From Halocaridina rubra (lineage: Eukaryota; Arthropoda; Malacostraca; Decapoda; Atyidae), in the NCBI GenBank assembly GCA_037179515.1, contig JAXCGZ010007594.1, forward strand, positions 1 through 64,000: a stretch of DNA of 64,000 nt, in the 5' to 3' direction. Positions 1-11,641 of the stretch are shown piece after piece. A model generated the notes under the pieces. It searched no databases, was not told where the DNA came from, and was given only the letters and a program-made list of their open reading frames with translations. Made by a program: the position numbers and the translations under genes. Each line of letters starts with the position of its first letter. Within the stretch, counting starts at the first letter, position 1.

Positions 1-371
1 GAGGGCAAGGCGTGGCTTGACATCCAACTCTGCAAATCAACTCCAGGTTCGAAGTGGATTCCCGCCTATTTTGGGGAGGGGCTATTCCAACGAGCCTATT
101 GCAAAGGAGTGGGTGGTAATGGCCTATTGCCATTGGGTATCTCCCCCGGGCTTGTACTTCACATTTAGGACAAGTGTTTCTGTGTGGTATGGGGAATAAA
201 GGACTGGTTTATATCTCTCACCTTCTTGAGATATTTGATACGCCAGATGCCGAGTCCCATGGGACCAGCTATATATCTTCGTGACCCTTTTTAACCATAG
301 GCCTCATCCTATTACACACTGGAGAGAGTGTTCAATGTTTCCTTTGACACCTAGCCAAAAGTCCTACGACA
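1..371 (-). repeat. LTR copy 1 (partial, cut by window edge)
   Basis: This is the 5' part of the LTR on the minus strand. It begins TGTCGTAGG at 371 and runs off the left edge. A TATA-like heptamer (TATAAAC on the minus strand, 208-214) lies about 160 bp inside and could be the U3 promoter. It shares the base 'ggcc' near 125 with LTR copy 5; copies 2 to 4 read 'gccc' there. Confidence 0.8.
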
Positions 372-1206
372 TCCCTCCCCACTACACTGAAATATCTCTT
401 ATTTCAGTTTCATCATCCTAAACTAACATTTGTTTACAATAAAAACGGGGCCGAATTATTTAAGCTATTATCTAAGAAATCCTATTTCTATGAACCCTAA
501 ACAAATTACACAAACATAACATATATATAGTACTTCTACAGACAACTAGAGCATGCAGAGTCTATTTCCTTGTTGGAAATCTTTAATACAAACATGTTCT
601 TATATTTAAACAAAAATAACCTTAAACAGTAATATTTCAGTGTGTAACTAATATCAAACATTAATTAAGATCAAAAGTCAGTTTAAATCAAAACATTAAT
701 TCATCTACTTCTCTCGTTTCTTCAAAAGACAAAATTGAGTTACAGTAAAATTATGACTCATGTAGAACATTAGCAAACAAATGAGGTAGAGTATTGGCAT
801 GTATACACATTTAAAATGATATAGACCATAACATCAACAGTAATTTCTATAAGAAACCTTATCTTAATAAATTCTATTCCTATCATTATTAGGGGCATTG
901 ATTTGTCTTAAAATTAAGCCTTAAAAACTACTCCTCAAACAAAACATTTGTTACTTTTAGTAAAGTTAAAACATTCACTATTTCCATATTCAATTACTAT
1001 TCAGAGACCAATTGATAGGAGAACTTAATGGACACAAAGATTAAATCATAATTCAAATAATAATAATGCTAAAACAAAACACTAATATTATTTAAGCAGA
1101 AAAACAACTTATTAATCTTAGTGCAAATCATACAATTTATCAATGGCACTTATTCAGAACTATCTTTAAGGGAGTCTCTGAGTTGTCGCTTAAAATTATC
1201 TTAAAA

Positions 1207-1500
1207 CTAGGTAAAACAAGTAATAAAAGGGGACCTTTTCTTTCCTATTTTTCCAGTTCTAAAGCGTGGGTTGTTCTTTCCAACAACTGATAAGGGATTT
1301 TTAAATACCCTTCTTTCTCTCTGGGATTTCATCCATTCGTTTACATGGCTTTTTAGAGTGTTTTTTTTTTTTTTAGGACTTTGTTTTCTCTCTGTCTCTT
1401 GCTCATGAATTCTTGCTAGGTGCGATTCCACGGTTTCCCTCGGGGATTTCATTTTTTCACTCCCCCGCCGTCCTTGCTGCAGGCCCAGGTTTGTTACCAT
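1207..1500 (-). CDS. Second short Lys/Arg-rich frame, copy 1
   Basis: A 97-residue basic frame with a run of lysines encoded by an A-homopolymer. It is conserved among units apart from the homopolymer length, so it may be a decayed basic gag segment or chance. No recognised domain. A start codon exists, but no separate promoter or splice signal was identified. Confidence 0.25.
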   Translation of the reverse strand: MVTNLGLQQGRRGSEKMKSPRETVESHLARIHEQETERKQSPKKKKNTLKSHVNEWMKSQRERRVFKNPLSVVGKNNPRFRTGKIGKKRSPFITCFT

Positions 1501-1822
1501 ATCTCCTTTACTCGGATAGGCAAGACAAAAAGGGAGGATTGATGCATCTCTCTAATCCTTCCAGCCTGGCTTCCTCGTCCCGCCCTCGGCCGATCTTGAC
1601 TAAGACCACCACGCAGGAGACCTTGCAACGTCACAGCGATTTCTCTTCCGTACGGCCATCCACACGTACCTTCGAAGCAGACCTCGGGATGAAAATTTGA
1701 ACCTCTGTCACTACTACAGTTGTAAGAAAGGTTCCCTATGACTTCAGGGTACCAACAATGGCCATACGTTGGTAATCGAGGCTATACTTTGCCTCCCCTG
1801 CAACTGCAAGTGATTGCAATCT

Positions 1823-2074
1823 CTATTCAATGGGCACTAGGGACTTGTCTTGCTGCGTTCCCTGTGTCACCACGGGGCTCGGAGCGGCAGGCTGTTCGTC
1901 GATGTTTGAGGCGTCGGTTTCTCTGTCGGCGTCGACCAAGTTCCTTCTCGACGGAGCGGCGTCGGCAGGAGTTTGTAGGTGCCGCACGTGCTCCTCCAGT
2001 TCGAGAGTTCTCCAGTGTTTTGCCTCGTCACTCATTTCTTGAATTGGGAGATGTTGGATTTCTGCGTTTGCCAT
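1823..2074 (-). CDS. Short gag-like frame of the LTR element, copy 1
   Basis: An 83-residue frame whose ATG lies about 85 nt after the putative primer-binding site, where gag of an LTR element is expected. The product is hydrophilic and charged, with a predicted helical stretch around residues 14-36 and a Pro/Ala/Gln-rich C-terminus. No capsid or zinc-knuckle motif is present. It is probably the N-terminal remnant of gag in a non-autonomous element. Its function is inferred from position only. Longer plus-strand frames over the same DNA are not supported. Confidence 0.4.
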   Translation of the reverse strand: MANAEIQHLPIQEMSDEAKHWRTLELEEHVRHLQTPADAAPSRRNLVDADRETDASNIDEQPAAPSPVVTQGTQQDKSLVPIE

Positions 2075-2168
2075 TCTTATTTTCTTTTCTTCGCACTGGT
2101 TTCTTCTGTTATGAGAGTCTCTTCGTATGTTTTTCCAGGTGTGATGATCCGTACTGCGCTGCCACCAT

Positions 2169-2762
2169 TGACGTAGGGGTTTACTTCCTACGTTCTAATT
2201 ATTAGTACCAGACGGGTACAAGGTAAGAATGGACAAGCAGTGATTCCTTTATCTTAATTTATTCTAGAGTACAACACATCTTCGACGCCTCAATGCCCCC
2301 ACCCTATGATTAACTCAATCTCTGATCTATTCGTGCCCCTGGCAAAGTTCTAACTAACTCTGTCTGCCTTGGGTGGTTCTTGAAATACCCCGAGGGCAAG
2401 GCGTGGCTTGACATCCAACTCTGCAAATCAACTCCAGGTTCGAAGTGGATTCCCGCCTATTTTGGGGAGGGGCTATTCCAACGAGCCTATTGCAAAGGAG
2501 TGGGTGGTAATGCCCTATTGCCATTGGGTATCTCCCCCGGGCTTGTACTTCACATTTAGGACAAGTGTTTCTGTGTGGTATGGGGAATAAAGGACTGGTT
2601 TATATCTCTCACCTTCTTGAGATATTTGATACGCCAGATGCCGAGTCCCATGGGACCAGCTATATATCTTCGTGACCCTTTTTAACCATAGGCCTCATCC
2701 TATTACACACTGGAGAGAGTGTTCAATGTTTCCTTTGACACCTAGCCAAAAGTCCTACGACA
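2169..2762 (-). repeat. LTR copy 2
   Basis: A complete 594-bp LTR. On the minus strand it begins TGTCGTAGG and ends CCTACGTCA, a near-perfect short inverted repeat with the TG...CA ends typical of LTRs. A TATA-like motif lies at 2599-2605 and an AATAAA on the minus strand near 2257-2262, a plausible promoter and polyadenylation pair. A primer-binding site follows and a polypurine tract precedes it. Confidence 0.85.
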
Positions 2763-3601
2763 TCCCTCCCCACTACACTGAAATATCTCTTATTTCAGTT
2801 TCATCATCCTAAACTAACATTTGTTTACAATAAAAACGGGGCCGAATTATTTAAGCTATTATCTAAGAAATCCTATTTCTATGAACCCTAAACAAATTAC
2901 ACAAACATAACATATATATAGTACTTCTACAGACAACTAGAGCATGCAGAGTCTATTTCCTTGTTGGAAATCTTTAATACAAACATGTTCTTATATTTAA
3001 ACAAAAATAACCTTAAACAGTAATATTTCAGTGTGTAACTAATATCAAACATTAATTAAGATCAAAAGTCAGTTTAAATCAAAACATTAATTCATCTACT
3101 TCTCTCGTTTCTTCAAAAGACAAAATTGAGTTAGTTACAGTAAAATTATGACTCATGTAGAACATTAGCAAACAAATGAGGTAGAGTATTGGCATGTATA
3201 CACATTTAAAATGATATAGACCATAACATCAACAGTAATTTCTATAAGAAACCTTATCTTAATAAATTCTATTCCTATCATTATTAGGGGCATTGATTTG
3301 TCTTAAAATTAAGCCTTAAAAACTACTCCTCAAACAAAACATTTGTTACTTTTAGTAAAGTTAAAACATTCACTATTTCCATATTCAATTACTATTCAGA
3401 GACCAATTGATAGGAGAACTTAATGGACACAAAGATTAAATCATAATTCAAATTATAATAATGCTAAAACAAAACACTAATATTATTTAAGCAGAAAAAC
3501 AACTTATTAATCTTAGTGCAAATCATACAATTTATCAATGGCACTTATTCAAAACTATCTTTAAGAGAGTCTCTGAGTTGTCGCTTAAAATTATCTTAAA
3601 A

Positions 3602-3895
3602 CTAGGTAAAACAAGTAATAAAAGGGGACCTTTTCTTTCCTATTTTTCTAGTTCTAAAGCGTGGGTTGTTCTTTCCAACAACTGATAAGGGATTTTTAAA
3701 TACCCTTCTTTCTCTCTGGGATTTCATCCATTCGTTTACATGGCTTTTTAGAGTGTTTTTTTTTTTTTTAGGACTTTGTTTTCTCTCTGTCTCTTGCTCA
3801 TGAATTCTTGCTAGGTGCGATTCCACGGTTTCCCTCGGGGATTTCATTTTTTCACTCCCCCGCCGTCCTTGCTGCAGGCCCAGGTTTGTTACCAT
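3602..3895 (-). CDS. Second basic frame, copy 2
   Basis: 97 residues with one Gly-to-Arg difference from copy 1 near the C-terminus. Same doubts as copy 1. Confidence 0.25.
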   Translation of the reverse strand: MVTNLGLQQGRRGSEKMKSPRETVESHLARIHEQETERKQSPKKKKNTLKSHVNEWMKSQRERRVFKNPLSVVGKNNPRFRTRKIGKKRSPFITCFT

Positions 3896-4217
3896 ATCTC
3901 CTTTACTCGGATAGGCAAGACAAAAAGGGAGGATTGATGCATCTCTCTAATCCTTCCAGCCTGGCTTCCTCGTCCCGCCCTCGGCCGATCTTGACTAAGA
4001 CCACCACGCAGGAGACCTTGCAACGTCACAGCGATTTCTCTTCCGTACGGCCATCCACACGTACCTTCGAAGCAGACCTCGGGATGAAAATTTGAACCTC
4101 TGTCACTACTACAGTTGTAAGAAAGGTTCCCTATGACTTCAGGGTACCAACAATGGCCATACGTTGGTAATCGAGGCTATACTTTGCCTCCCCTGCAACT
4201 GCAAGTGATTGCAATCT

Positions 4218-4469
4218 CTATTCAATGGGCACTAGGGACTTGTCTTGCTGCGTTCCCTGTGTCACCACGGGGCTCGGAGCGGCAGGCTGTTCGTCGATGT
4301 TTGAGGCGTCGGTTTCTCTGTCGGCGTCGACCAAGTTCCTTCTCGACGGAGCGGCGTCGGCAGGAGTTTGTAGGTGCCGCACGTGCTCCTCCAGTTCGAG
4401 AGTTCTCCAGTGTTTTGCCTCGTCACTCATTTCTTGAATTGGGAGATGTTGGATTTCTGCGTTTGCCAT
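4218..4469 (-). CDS. Short gag-like frame, copy 2
   Basis: Identical 83-residue product to copy 1; same spacing from the primer-binding site. Confidence 0.4.
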   Translation of the reverse strand: MANAEIQHLPIQEMSDEAKHWRTLELEEHVRHLQTPADAAPSRRNLVDADRETDASNIDEQPAAPSPVVTQGTQQDKSLVPIE

Positions 4470-4563
4470 TCTTATTTTCTTTTCTTCGCACTGGTTTCTT
4501 CTGTTATGAGAGTCTCTTCGTATGTTTTTCCAGGTGTGATGATCCGTACTGCGCTGCCACCAT

Positions 4564-5157
4564 TGACGTAGGGGTTTACTTCCTACGTTCTAATTATTAG
4601 TACCAGACGGGTACAAGGTAAGAATGGACAAGCAGTGATTCCTTTATCTTAATTTATTCTAGAGTACAACACATCTTCGACGCCTCAATGCCCCCACCCT
4701 ATGATTAACTCAATCTCTGATCTATTCGTGCCCCTGGCAAAGTTCTAACTAACTCTGTCTGCCTTGGGTGGTTCTTGAAATACCCCGAGGGCAAGGCGTG
4801 GCTTGACATCCAACTCTGCAAATCAACTCCAGGTTCGAAGTGGATTCCCGCCTATTTTGGGGAGGGGCTATTCCAACGAGCCTATTGCAAAGGAGTGGGT
4901 GGTAATGCCCTATTGCCATTGGGTATCTCCCCCGGGCTTGTACTTCACATTTAGGACAAGTGTTTCTGTGTGGTATGGGGAATAAAGGACTGGTTTATAT
5001 CTCTCACCTTCTTGAGATATTTGATACGCCAGATGCCGAGTCCCATGGGACCAGCTATATATCTTCGTGACCCTTTTTAACCATAGGCCTCATCCTATTA
5101 CACACTGGAGAGAGTGTTCAATGTTTCCTTTGACACCTAGCCAAAAGTCCTACGACA
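4564..5157 (-). repeat. LTR copy 3
   Basis: 594 bp with the same termini and no size change from LTR copy 2. Confidence 0.85.
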
Positions 5158-5996
5158 TCCCTCCCCACTACACTGAAATATCTCTTATTTCAGTTTCATC
5201 ATCCTAAACTAACATTTGTTTACAATAAAAACGGGGCCGAATTATTTAAGCTATTATCTAAGAAATCCTATTTCTATGAACCCTAAACAAATTACACAAA
5301 CATAACATATATATAGTACTTCTACAGACAACTAGAGCATGCAGAGTCTATTTCCTTGTTGGAAATCTTTAATACAAACATGTTCTTATATTTAAACAAA
5401 AATAACCTTAAACAGTAATATTTCAGTGTGTAACTAATATCAAACATTAATTAAGATCAAAAGTCAGTTTAAATCAAAACATTAATTCATCTACTTCTCT
5501 CGTTTCTTCAAAAGACAAAATTGAGTTAGTTACAGTAAAATTATGACTCATGTAGAACATTAGCAAACAAATGAGGTAGAGTATTGGCATGTATACACAT
5601 TTAAAATGATATAGACCATAACATCAACAGTAATTTCTATAAGAAACCTTATCTTAATAAATTCTATTCCTATCATTATTAGGGGCATTGATTTGTCTTA
5701 AAATTAAGCCTTAAAAACTACTCCTCAAACAAAACATTTGTTACTTTTAGTAAAGTTAAAACATTCACTATTTCCATATTCAATTACTATTCAGAGACCA
5801 ATTGATAGGAGAACTTAATGGACACAAAGATTAAATCATAATTCAAATTATAATAATGCTAAAACAAAACACTAATATTATTTAAGCAGAAAAACAACTT
5901 ATTAATCTTAGTGCAAATCATACAATTTATCAATGGCACTTATTCAAAACTATCTTTAAGAGAGTCTCTGAGTTGTCGCTTAAAATTATCTTAAAA

Positions 5997-6291
5997 CTAG
6001 GTAAAACAAGTAATAAAAGGGGACCTTTTCTTTCCTATTTTTCTAGTTCTAAAGCGTGGGTTGTTCTTTCCAACAACTGATAAGGGATTTTTAAATACCC
6101 TTCTTTCTCTCTGGGATTTCATCCATTCGTTTACATGGCTTTTTAGAGTGTTTTTTTTTTTTTTTAGGACTTTGTTTTCTCTCTGTCTCTTGCTCATGAA
6201 TTCTTGCTAGGTGCGATTCCACGGTTTCCCTCGGGGATTTCATTTTTTCACTCCCCCGCCGTCCTTGCTGCAGGCCCAGGTTTGTTACCAT
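5997..6291 (-). pseudogene. Second basic frame, copy 3, frameshifted
   Basis: Homopolymer length change near 6150 breaks the frame seen in copies 1, 2 and 4. This argues against strong selection on the frame. Confidence 0.3.
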
Positions 6292-6613
6292 ATCTCCTTT
6301 ACTCGGATAGGCAAGACAAAAAGGGAGGATTGATGCATCTCTCTAATCCTTCCAGCCTGGCTTCCTCGTCCCGCCCTCGGCCGATCTTGACTAAGACCAC
6401 CACGCAGGAGACCTTGCAACGTCACAGCGATTTCTCTTCCGTACGGCCATCCACACGTACCTTCGAAGCAGACCTCGGGATGAAAATTTGAACCTCTGTC
6501 ACTACTACAGTTGTAAGAAAGGTTCCCTATGACTTCAGGGTACCAACAATGGCCATACGTTGGTAATCGAGGCTATACTTTGCCTCCCCTGCAACTGCAA
6601 GTGATTGCAATCT

Positions 6614-6865
6614 CTATTCAATGGGCACTAGGGACTTGTCTTGCTGCGTTCCCTGTGTCACCACGGGGCTCGGAGCGGCAGGCTGTTCGTCGATGTTTGA
6701 GGCGTCGGTTTCTCTGTCGGCGTCGACCAAGTTCCTTCTCGACGGAGCGGCGTCGGCAGGAGTTTGTAGGTGCCGCACGTGCTCCTCCAGTTCGAGAGTT
6801 CTCCAGTGTTTTGCCTCGTCACTCATTTCTTGAATTGGGAGATGTTGGATTTCTGCGTTTGCCAT
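6614..6865 (-). CDS. Short gag-like frame, copy 3
   Basis: Identical 83-residue product to the other units. Confidence 0.4.
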   Translation of the reverse strand: MANAEIQHLPIQEMSDEAKHWRTLELEEHVRHLQTPADAAPSRRNLVDADRETDASNIDEQPAAPSPVVTQGTQQDKSLVPIE

Positions 6866-6959
6866 TCTTATTTTCTTTTCTTCGCACTGGTTTCTTCTGT
6901 TATGAGAGTCTCTTCGTATGTTTTTCCAGGTGTGATGATCCGTACTGCGCTGCCACCAT

Positions 6960-7553
6960 TGACGTAGGGGTTTACTTCCTACGTTCTAATTATTAGTACC
7001 AGACGGGTACAAGGTAAGAATGGACAAGCAGTGATTCCTTTATCTTAATTTATTCTAGAGTACAACACATCTTCGACGCCTCAATGCCCCCACCCTATGA
7101 TTAACTCAATCTCTGATCTATTCGTGCCCCTGGCAAAGTTCTAACTAACTCTGTCTGCCTTGGGTGGTTCTTGAAATACCCCGAGGGCAAGGCGTGGCTT
7201 GACATCCAACTCTGCAAATCAACTCCAGGTTCGAAGTGGATTCCCGCCTATTTTGGGGAGGGGCTATTCCAACGAGCCTATTGCAAAGGAGTGGGTGGTA
7301 ATGCCCTATTGCCATTGGGTATCTCCCCCGGGCTTGTACTTCACATTTAGGACAAGTGTTTCTGTGTGGTATGGGGAATAAAGGACTGGTTTATATCTCT
7401 CACCTTCTTGAGATATTTGATACGCCAGATGCCGAGTCCCATGGGACCAGCTATATATCTTCGTGACCCTTTTTAACCATAGGCCTCATCCTATTACACA
7501 CTGGAGAGAGTGTTCAATGTTTCCTTTGACACCTAGCCAAAAGTCCTACGACA
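6960..7553 (-). repeat. LTR copy 4
   Basis: 594 bp, same ends as the other copies. Confidence 0.85.
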
Positions 7554-8393
7554 TCCCTCCCCACTACACTGAAATATCTCTTATTTCAGTTTCATCATCC
7601 TAAACTAACATTTGTTTACAATAAAAACGGGGCCGAATTATTTAAGCTATTATCTAAGAAATCCTATTTCTATGAACCCTAAACAAATTACACAAACATA
7701 ACATATATATAGTACTTCTACAGACAACTAGAGCATGCAGAGTCTATTTCCTTGTTGGAAATCTTTAATACAAACATGTTCTTATATTTAAACAAAAATA
7801 ACCTTAAACAGTAATATTTCAGTGTGTAACTAATATCAAACATTAATTAAGATCAAAAGTCAGTTTAAATCAAAACATTAATTCATCTACTTCTCTCGTT
7901 TCTTCAAAAGACAAAATTGAGTTAGTTACAGTAAAATTATGACTCATGTAGAACATTAGCAAACAAATGAGGTAGAGTATTGGCATGTATACACATTTAA
8001 AATGATATAGACCATAACATCAACAGTAATTTCTATAAGAAACCTTATCTTAATAAATTCTATTCCTATCATTATTAGGGGCATTGATTTGTCTTAAAAT
8101 TAAGCCTTAAAAACTACTCCTCAAACAAAACATTTGTTACTTTTAGTAAAGTTAAAACATTCACTATTTCCATATTCAATTACTATTCAGAGACCAATTG
8201 ATAGGAGAACTTAATGGACACAAAGATTAAATCATAATTCAAATAATAATAATGCTAAAACAAAACACTAATATTATTTAAGCAGAAAAACAACTTATTA
8301 ATCTTAGTGCAAATCATACAATTTATCAATGGCACTTATTTAGAACTATCTTTAAGGGAGTCTCTTGAGTTGTCGCTTAAAATTATCTTAAAA

Positions 8394-8684
8394 CTAGGTA
8401 AAACAAGTAATAAAAGGGGACCTTTTCTTTCCTATTTTTCCAGTTCTAAAGCGTGGGTTGTTCTTTCCAACAACTGATAAGGGATTTTTAAATACCCTTC
8501 TTTCTCTCTGGGATTTCATCCATTCGTTTACATGGCTTTTTAGAGTTTTTTTTTTTTTAGGACTTTGTTTTCTCTCTGTCTCTTGCTCATGAATTCTTGC
8601 TAGGTGCGATTCCATGGTTTCCCTCGGGGATTTCATTTTTTCACTCCCCCGCCGTCCTTGCTGCAGGCCCAGGTTTGTTACCAT
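8394..8684 (-). CDS. Second basic frame, copy 4
   Basis: 96 residues. The homopolymer is three bases shorter, so the frame is kept, and one Val-to-Met change is present. Confidence 0.25.
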   Translation of the reverse strand: MVTNLGLQQGRRGSEKMKSPRETMESHLARIHEQETERKQSPKKKKTLKSHVNEWMKSQRERRVFKNPLSVVGKNNPRFRTGKIGKKRSPFITCFT

Positions 8685-9006
8685 ATCTCCTTTACTCGGA
8701 TAGGCAAGACAAAAAGGGAGGATTGATGCATCTCTCTAATCCTTCCAGCCTGGCTTCCTCGTCCCGCCCTCGGCCGATCTTGACTAAGACCACCACGCAG
8801 GAGACCTTGCAACGTCACAGCGATTTCTCTTCCGTACGGCCATCCACACGTACCTTCGAAGCAGACCTCGGGATGAAAATTTGAACCTCTGTCACTACTA
8901 CAGTTGTAAGAAAGGTTCCCTATGACTTCAGGGTACCAACAATGGCCATACGTTGGTAATCGAGGCTATACTTTGCCTCCCCTGCAACTGCAAGTGATTG
9001 CAATCT

Positions 9007-9258
9007 CTATTCAATGGGCACTAGGGACTTGTCTTGCTGCGTTCCCTGTGTCACCACGGGGCTCGGAGCGGCAGGCTGTTCGTCGATGTTTGAGGCGTCG
9101 GTTTCTCTGTCGGCGTCGACCAAGTTCCTTCTCGACGGAGCGGCGTCGGCAGGAGTTTGTAGGTGCCGCACGTGCTCCTCCAGTTCGAGAGTTCTCCAGT
9201 GTTTTGCCTCGTCACTCATTTCTTGAATTGGGAGATGTTGGATTTCTGCGTTTGCCAT
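9007..9258 (-). CDS. Short gag-like frame, copy 4
   Basis: Identical 83-residue product to the other units. Confidence 0.4.
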   Translation of the reverse strand: MANAEIQHLPIQEMSDEAKHWRTLELEEHVRHLQTPADAAPSRRNLVDADRETDASNIDEQPAAPSPVVTQGTQQDKSLVPIE

Positions 9259-9352
9259 TCTTATTTTCTTTTCTTCGCACTGGTTTCTTCTGTTATGAGA
9301 GTCTCTTCGTATGTTTTTCCAGGTGTGATGATCCGTACTGCGCTGCCACCAT

Positions 9353-9946
9353 TGACGTAGGGGTTTACTTCCTACGTTCTAATTATTAGTACCAGACGGG
9401 TACAAGGTAAGAATGGACAAGCAGTGATTCCTTTATCTTAATTTATTCTAGAGTACAACACATCTTCGACGCCTCAATGCCCCCACCCTATGATTAACTC
9501 AATCTCTGATCTATTCGTGCCCCTGGCAAAGTTCTAACTAACTCTGTCTGCCTTGGGTGGTTCTTGAAATACCCCGAGGGCAAGGCGTGGCTTGACATCC
9601 AACTCTGCAAATCAACTCCAGGTTCGAAGTGGATTCCCGCCTATTTTGGGGAGGGGCTATTCCAACGAGCCTATTGCAAAGGAGTGGGTGGTAATGGCCT
9701 ATTGCCATTGGGTATCTCCCCCGGGCTTGTACTTCACATTTAGGACAAGTGTTTCTGTGTGGTATGGGGAATAAAGGACTGGTTTATATCTCTCACCTTC
9801 TTGAGATATTTGATACGCCAGATGCCGAGTCCCATGGGACCAGCTATATATCTTCGTGACCCTTTTTAACCATAGGCCTCATCCTATTACACACTGGAGA
9901 GAGTGTTCAATGTTTCCTTTGACACCTAGCCAAAAGTCCTACGACA
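9353..9946 (-). repeat. LTR copy 5, outer 5' LTR of the array
   Basis: Ends at 9946 with TGTCGTAGG on the minus strand, followed by non-element DNA (tcgctcc...). It is therefore the upstream-most LTR for minus-strand transcription of the array. The target-site duplication cannot be checked because the other end is outside the window. Confidence 0.85.
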
Positions 9947-10231
9947 TCGCTCCATTCAAGTGATATTAGAAGATCAGGTAAAAAAGAATTATAAATAAGA
10001 GAAATAAAAAAAAAAATTCTCCGAAAGTGGGTTCTAGCAAAATTGTGTATACAATCAAACAGATTCTAAAAGAGTTGCTGTGTCAGCAAAAAATATGGCA
10101 GAGAATCTTCTTCAGAGGGTTTTCAGGGGTCACTGACCTCCCAACACCAGAAACTTCTTGAAACATAAATCAAAAGTTTTCCAAATTAATTTCTCAATCC
10201 AATCTATAAACTTCCCTCAAGACCAGACTTT
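9947..10231. other. Unannotated AT-rich spacer
   Basis: No coding signal or repeat family recognised between the LTR array and the first foldback element. Confidence 0.5.
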
Positions 10232-10699
10232 GGCCCGATTTCTTAAACAGTGTAAACCTAGGATACCATATTGTTAGTTAGCTAGACACACAAATGGATT
10301 TTATAAACGATCTGACGCGGTTCTGTGTATGACTAGGATCCCGTACTTGGCCCGATTTCTTAAACAGTGTAAACCTAGGATACCATATTGTTAGTTAGCT
10401 AGACACACACAAATGGATTTCATAAACGCATCTGACGCGGTTCTCTGTATGTTTAGGGTCCTATACTTGGCCCGATTTCTTAAACAGTGTAAACCTAGCA
10501 TACCATATTGTTAGTTAGCTAGACACACAAATGGATATCATAAACGCATCTGACGCGGTTCTGTGCATGGACTAGGATCCCTTGCGGGATCCAAGCCATA
10601 CACAGAACCGCGTCAGATGCGTTTATGAAATCCATTTGTGTGTGTCTAGCTAACTAACAATATGGTATCCTAGGTTTACACTGTTTAAGAAATCGGGCC
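10232..10699. mobile_element. FB1 foldback element with three tandem left arms and one right arm
   Basis: Three direct copies of a ~118-bp arm starting GGCCCGATTTCTTAAACAG lie at 10232-10348, 10349-10468 and 10469-~10585, followed by one inverted arm ending at 10699. The last left arm and the right arm meet at a near-palindromic BamHI-like centre (ggatcc...ggatcc). Single-hairpin copies of the same family lie at 16947, 17815 and 59857. No coding capacity. Confidence 0.85.
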
Positions 10700-11392
<693 letters not shown>

Positions 11393-11641
11393 AGCATCAG
11401 TCAAATCACACAGAGTACGAAGAGAAAATTGGATCAAGTCACATGTCTTCTTTGGAATCGAAAAACGAGCAAAGCAAATGCAATATCGCAAATTAACATT
11501 TCCTTATTAAATACCTTTTTTTGGTCACCCATTTTCGTCTTCCAGTCTTTTATATACCTGAAAAGTAGCTTTCAAGTTTATTAACTTAGGTTATTTTTAG
11601 GTAATATACTTGAGCCAAGGGAATTCGAATTCATTACTTAA

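Larger units (their letters stand above)
372..2168 (-). mobile_element. LTR element internal region, copy 1
   Basis: On the minus strand it starts with ATGGTGGCAGCGC next to the LTR end. TGGTGGCAGCG would pair with the 3' end of a leucine tRNA of the CCGCTGCCACCA type, so it is the likely primer-binding site. It ends with the purine tract GTGGGGAGGGA (372-382) just before the next LTR, the expected polypurine tract. Between are two short frames and about 800 bp of AT-rich sequence (roughly 380-1200) without coding signal. It lacks the 4-bp duplication (gttagtta) found in the other three internal regions. Confidence 0.75.
2763..4563 (-). mobile_element. LTR element internal region, copy 2
   Basis: 1801 bp, same order of signals as copy 1. 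It carries the extra 'gtta' near 3134 and, like copy 3, reads 'attataata' near 3453, where copies 1 and 4 read 'ataataata'. Confidence 0.75.
5158..6959 (-). mobile_element. LTR element internal region, copy 3
   Basis: 1802 bp, the longest internal region because its A/T homopolymer (near 6150) is one base longer. That shifts the second basic frame, so its two halves lie in different frames (6091-6291 and 5997-6197). Confidence 0.75.
7554..9352 (-). mobile_element. LTR element internal region, copy 4
   Basis: 1799 bp. It has private changes: 'ttatttagaac' near 8337, an extra T in 'tctcttgag' near 8363, a shorter A/T homopolymer near 8546, and 'ccatgg' near 8612 (ccacgg elsewhere). It shares 'ataataata' with copy 1 and the extra 'gtta' with copies 2 and 3. 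Confidence 0.75.
1..9946 (-). mobile_element. Head-to-tail tandem array of a non-autonomous LTR retrotransposon
   Basis: Near-identical units repeat with offsets of 2391, 2395, 2396 and 2393 bp. Read on the minus strand each unit is LTR, primer-binding site, short gag-like frame, AT-rich filler, polypurine tract, next LTR. Neighbouring units share one LTR, giving five LTRs and four internal regions. Homology stops exactly at 9946, the outer end of an LTR, and the flank starting 9947 is unrelated, so this is a true element boundary. The left end lies outside the window. No protease, reverse transcriptase or integrase is visible, so enzymes must come from a related element. Unequal recombination between LTRs is the simplest origin (inference). 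A satellite that happens to contain an LTR is the alternative. Confidence 0.85.

Noticed and set aside
1738..2205. 155-codon plus-strand frame repeated in each LTR unit
   Set aside because: It runs across the LTR boundary and primer-binding site opposite to the element's direction. It is repeated only because the DNA is.
1..9946. rDNA, histone or snRNA tandem gene cluster
   Set aside because: The unit size would fit, but no rRNA, histone or snRNA sequence is recognisable and the units have LTR ends, a primer-binding site and a polypurine tract.
10232..10699. CRISPR-like array of direct repeats
   Set aside because: Repeats are ~118 bp without unique spacers, in eukaryotic DNA, and end in an inverted arm.
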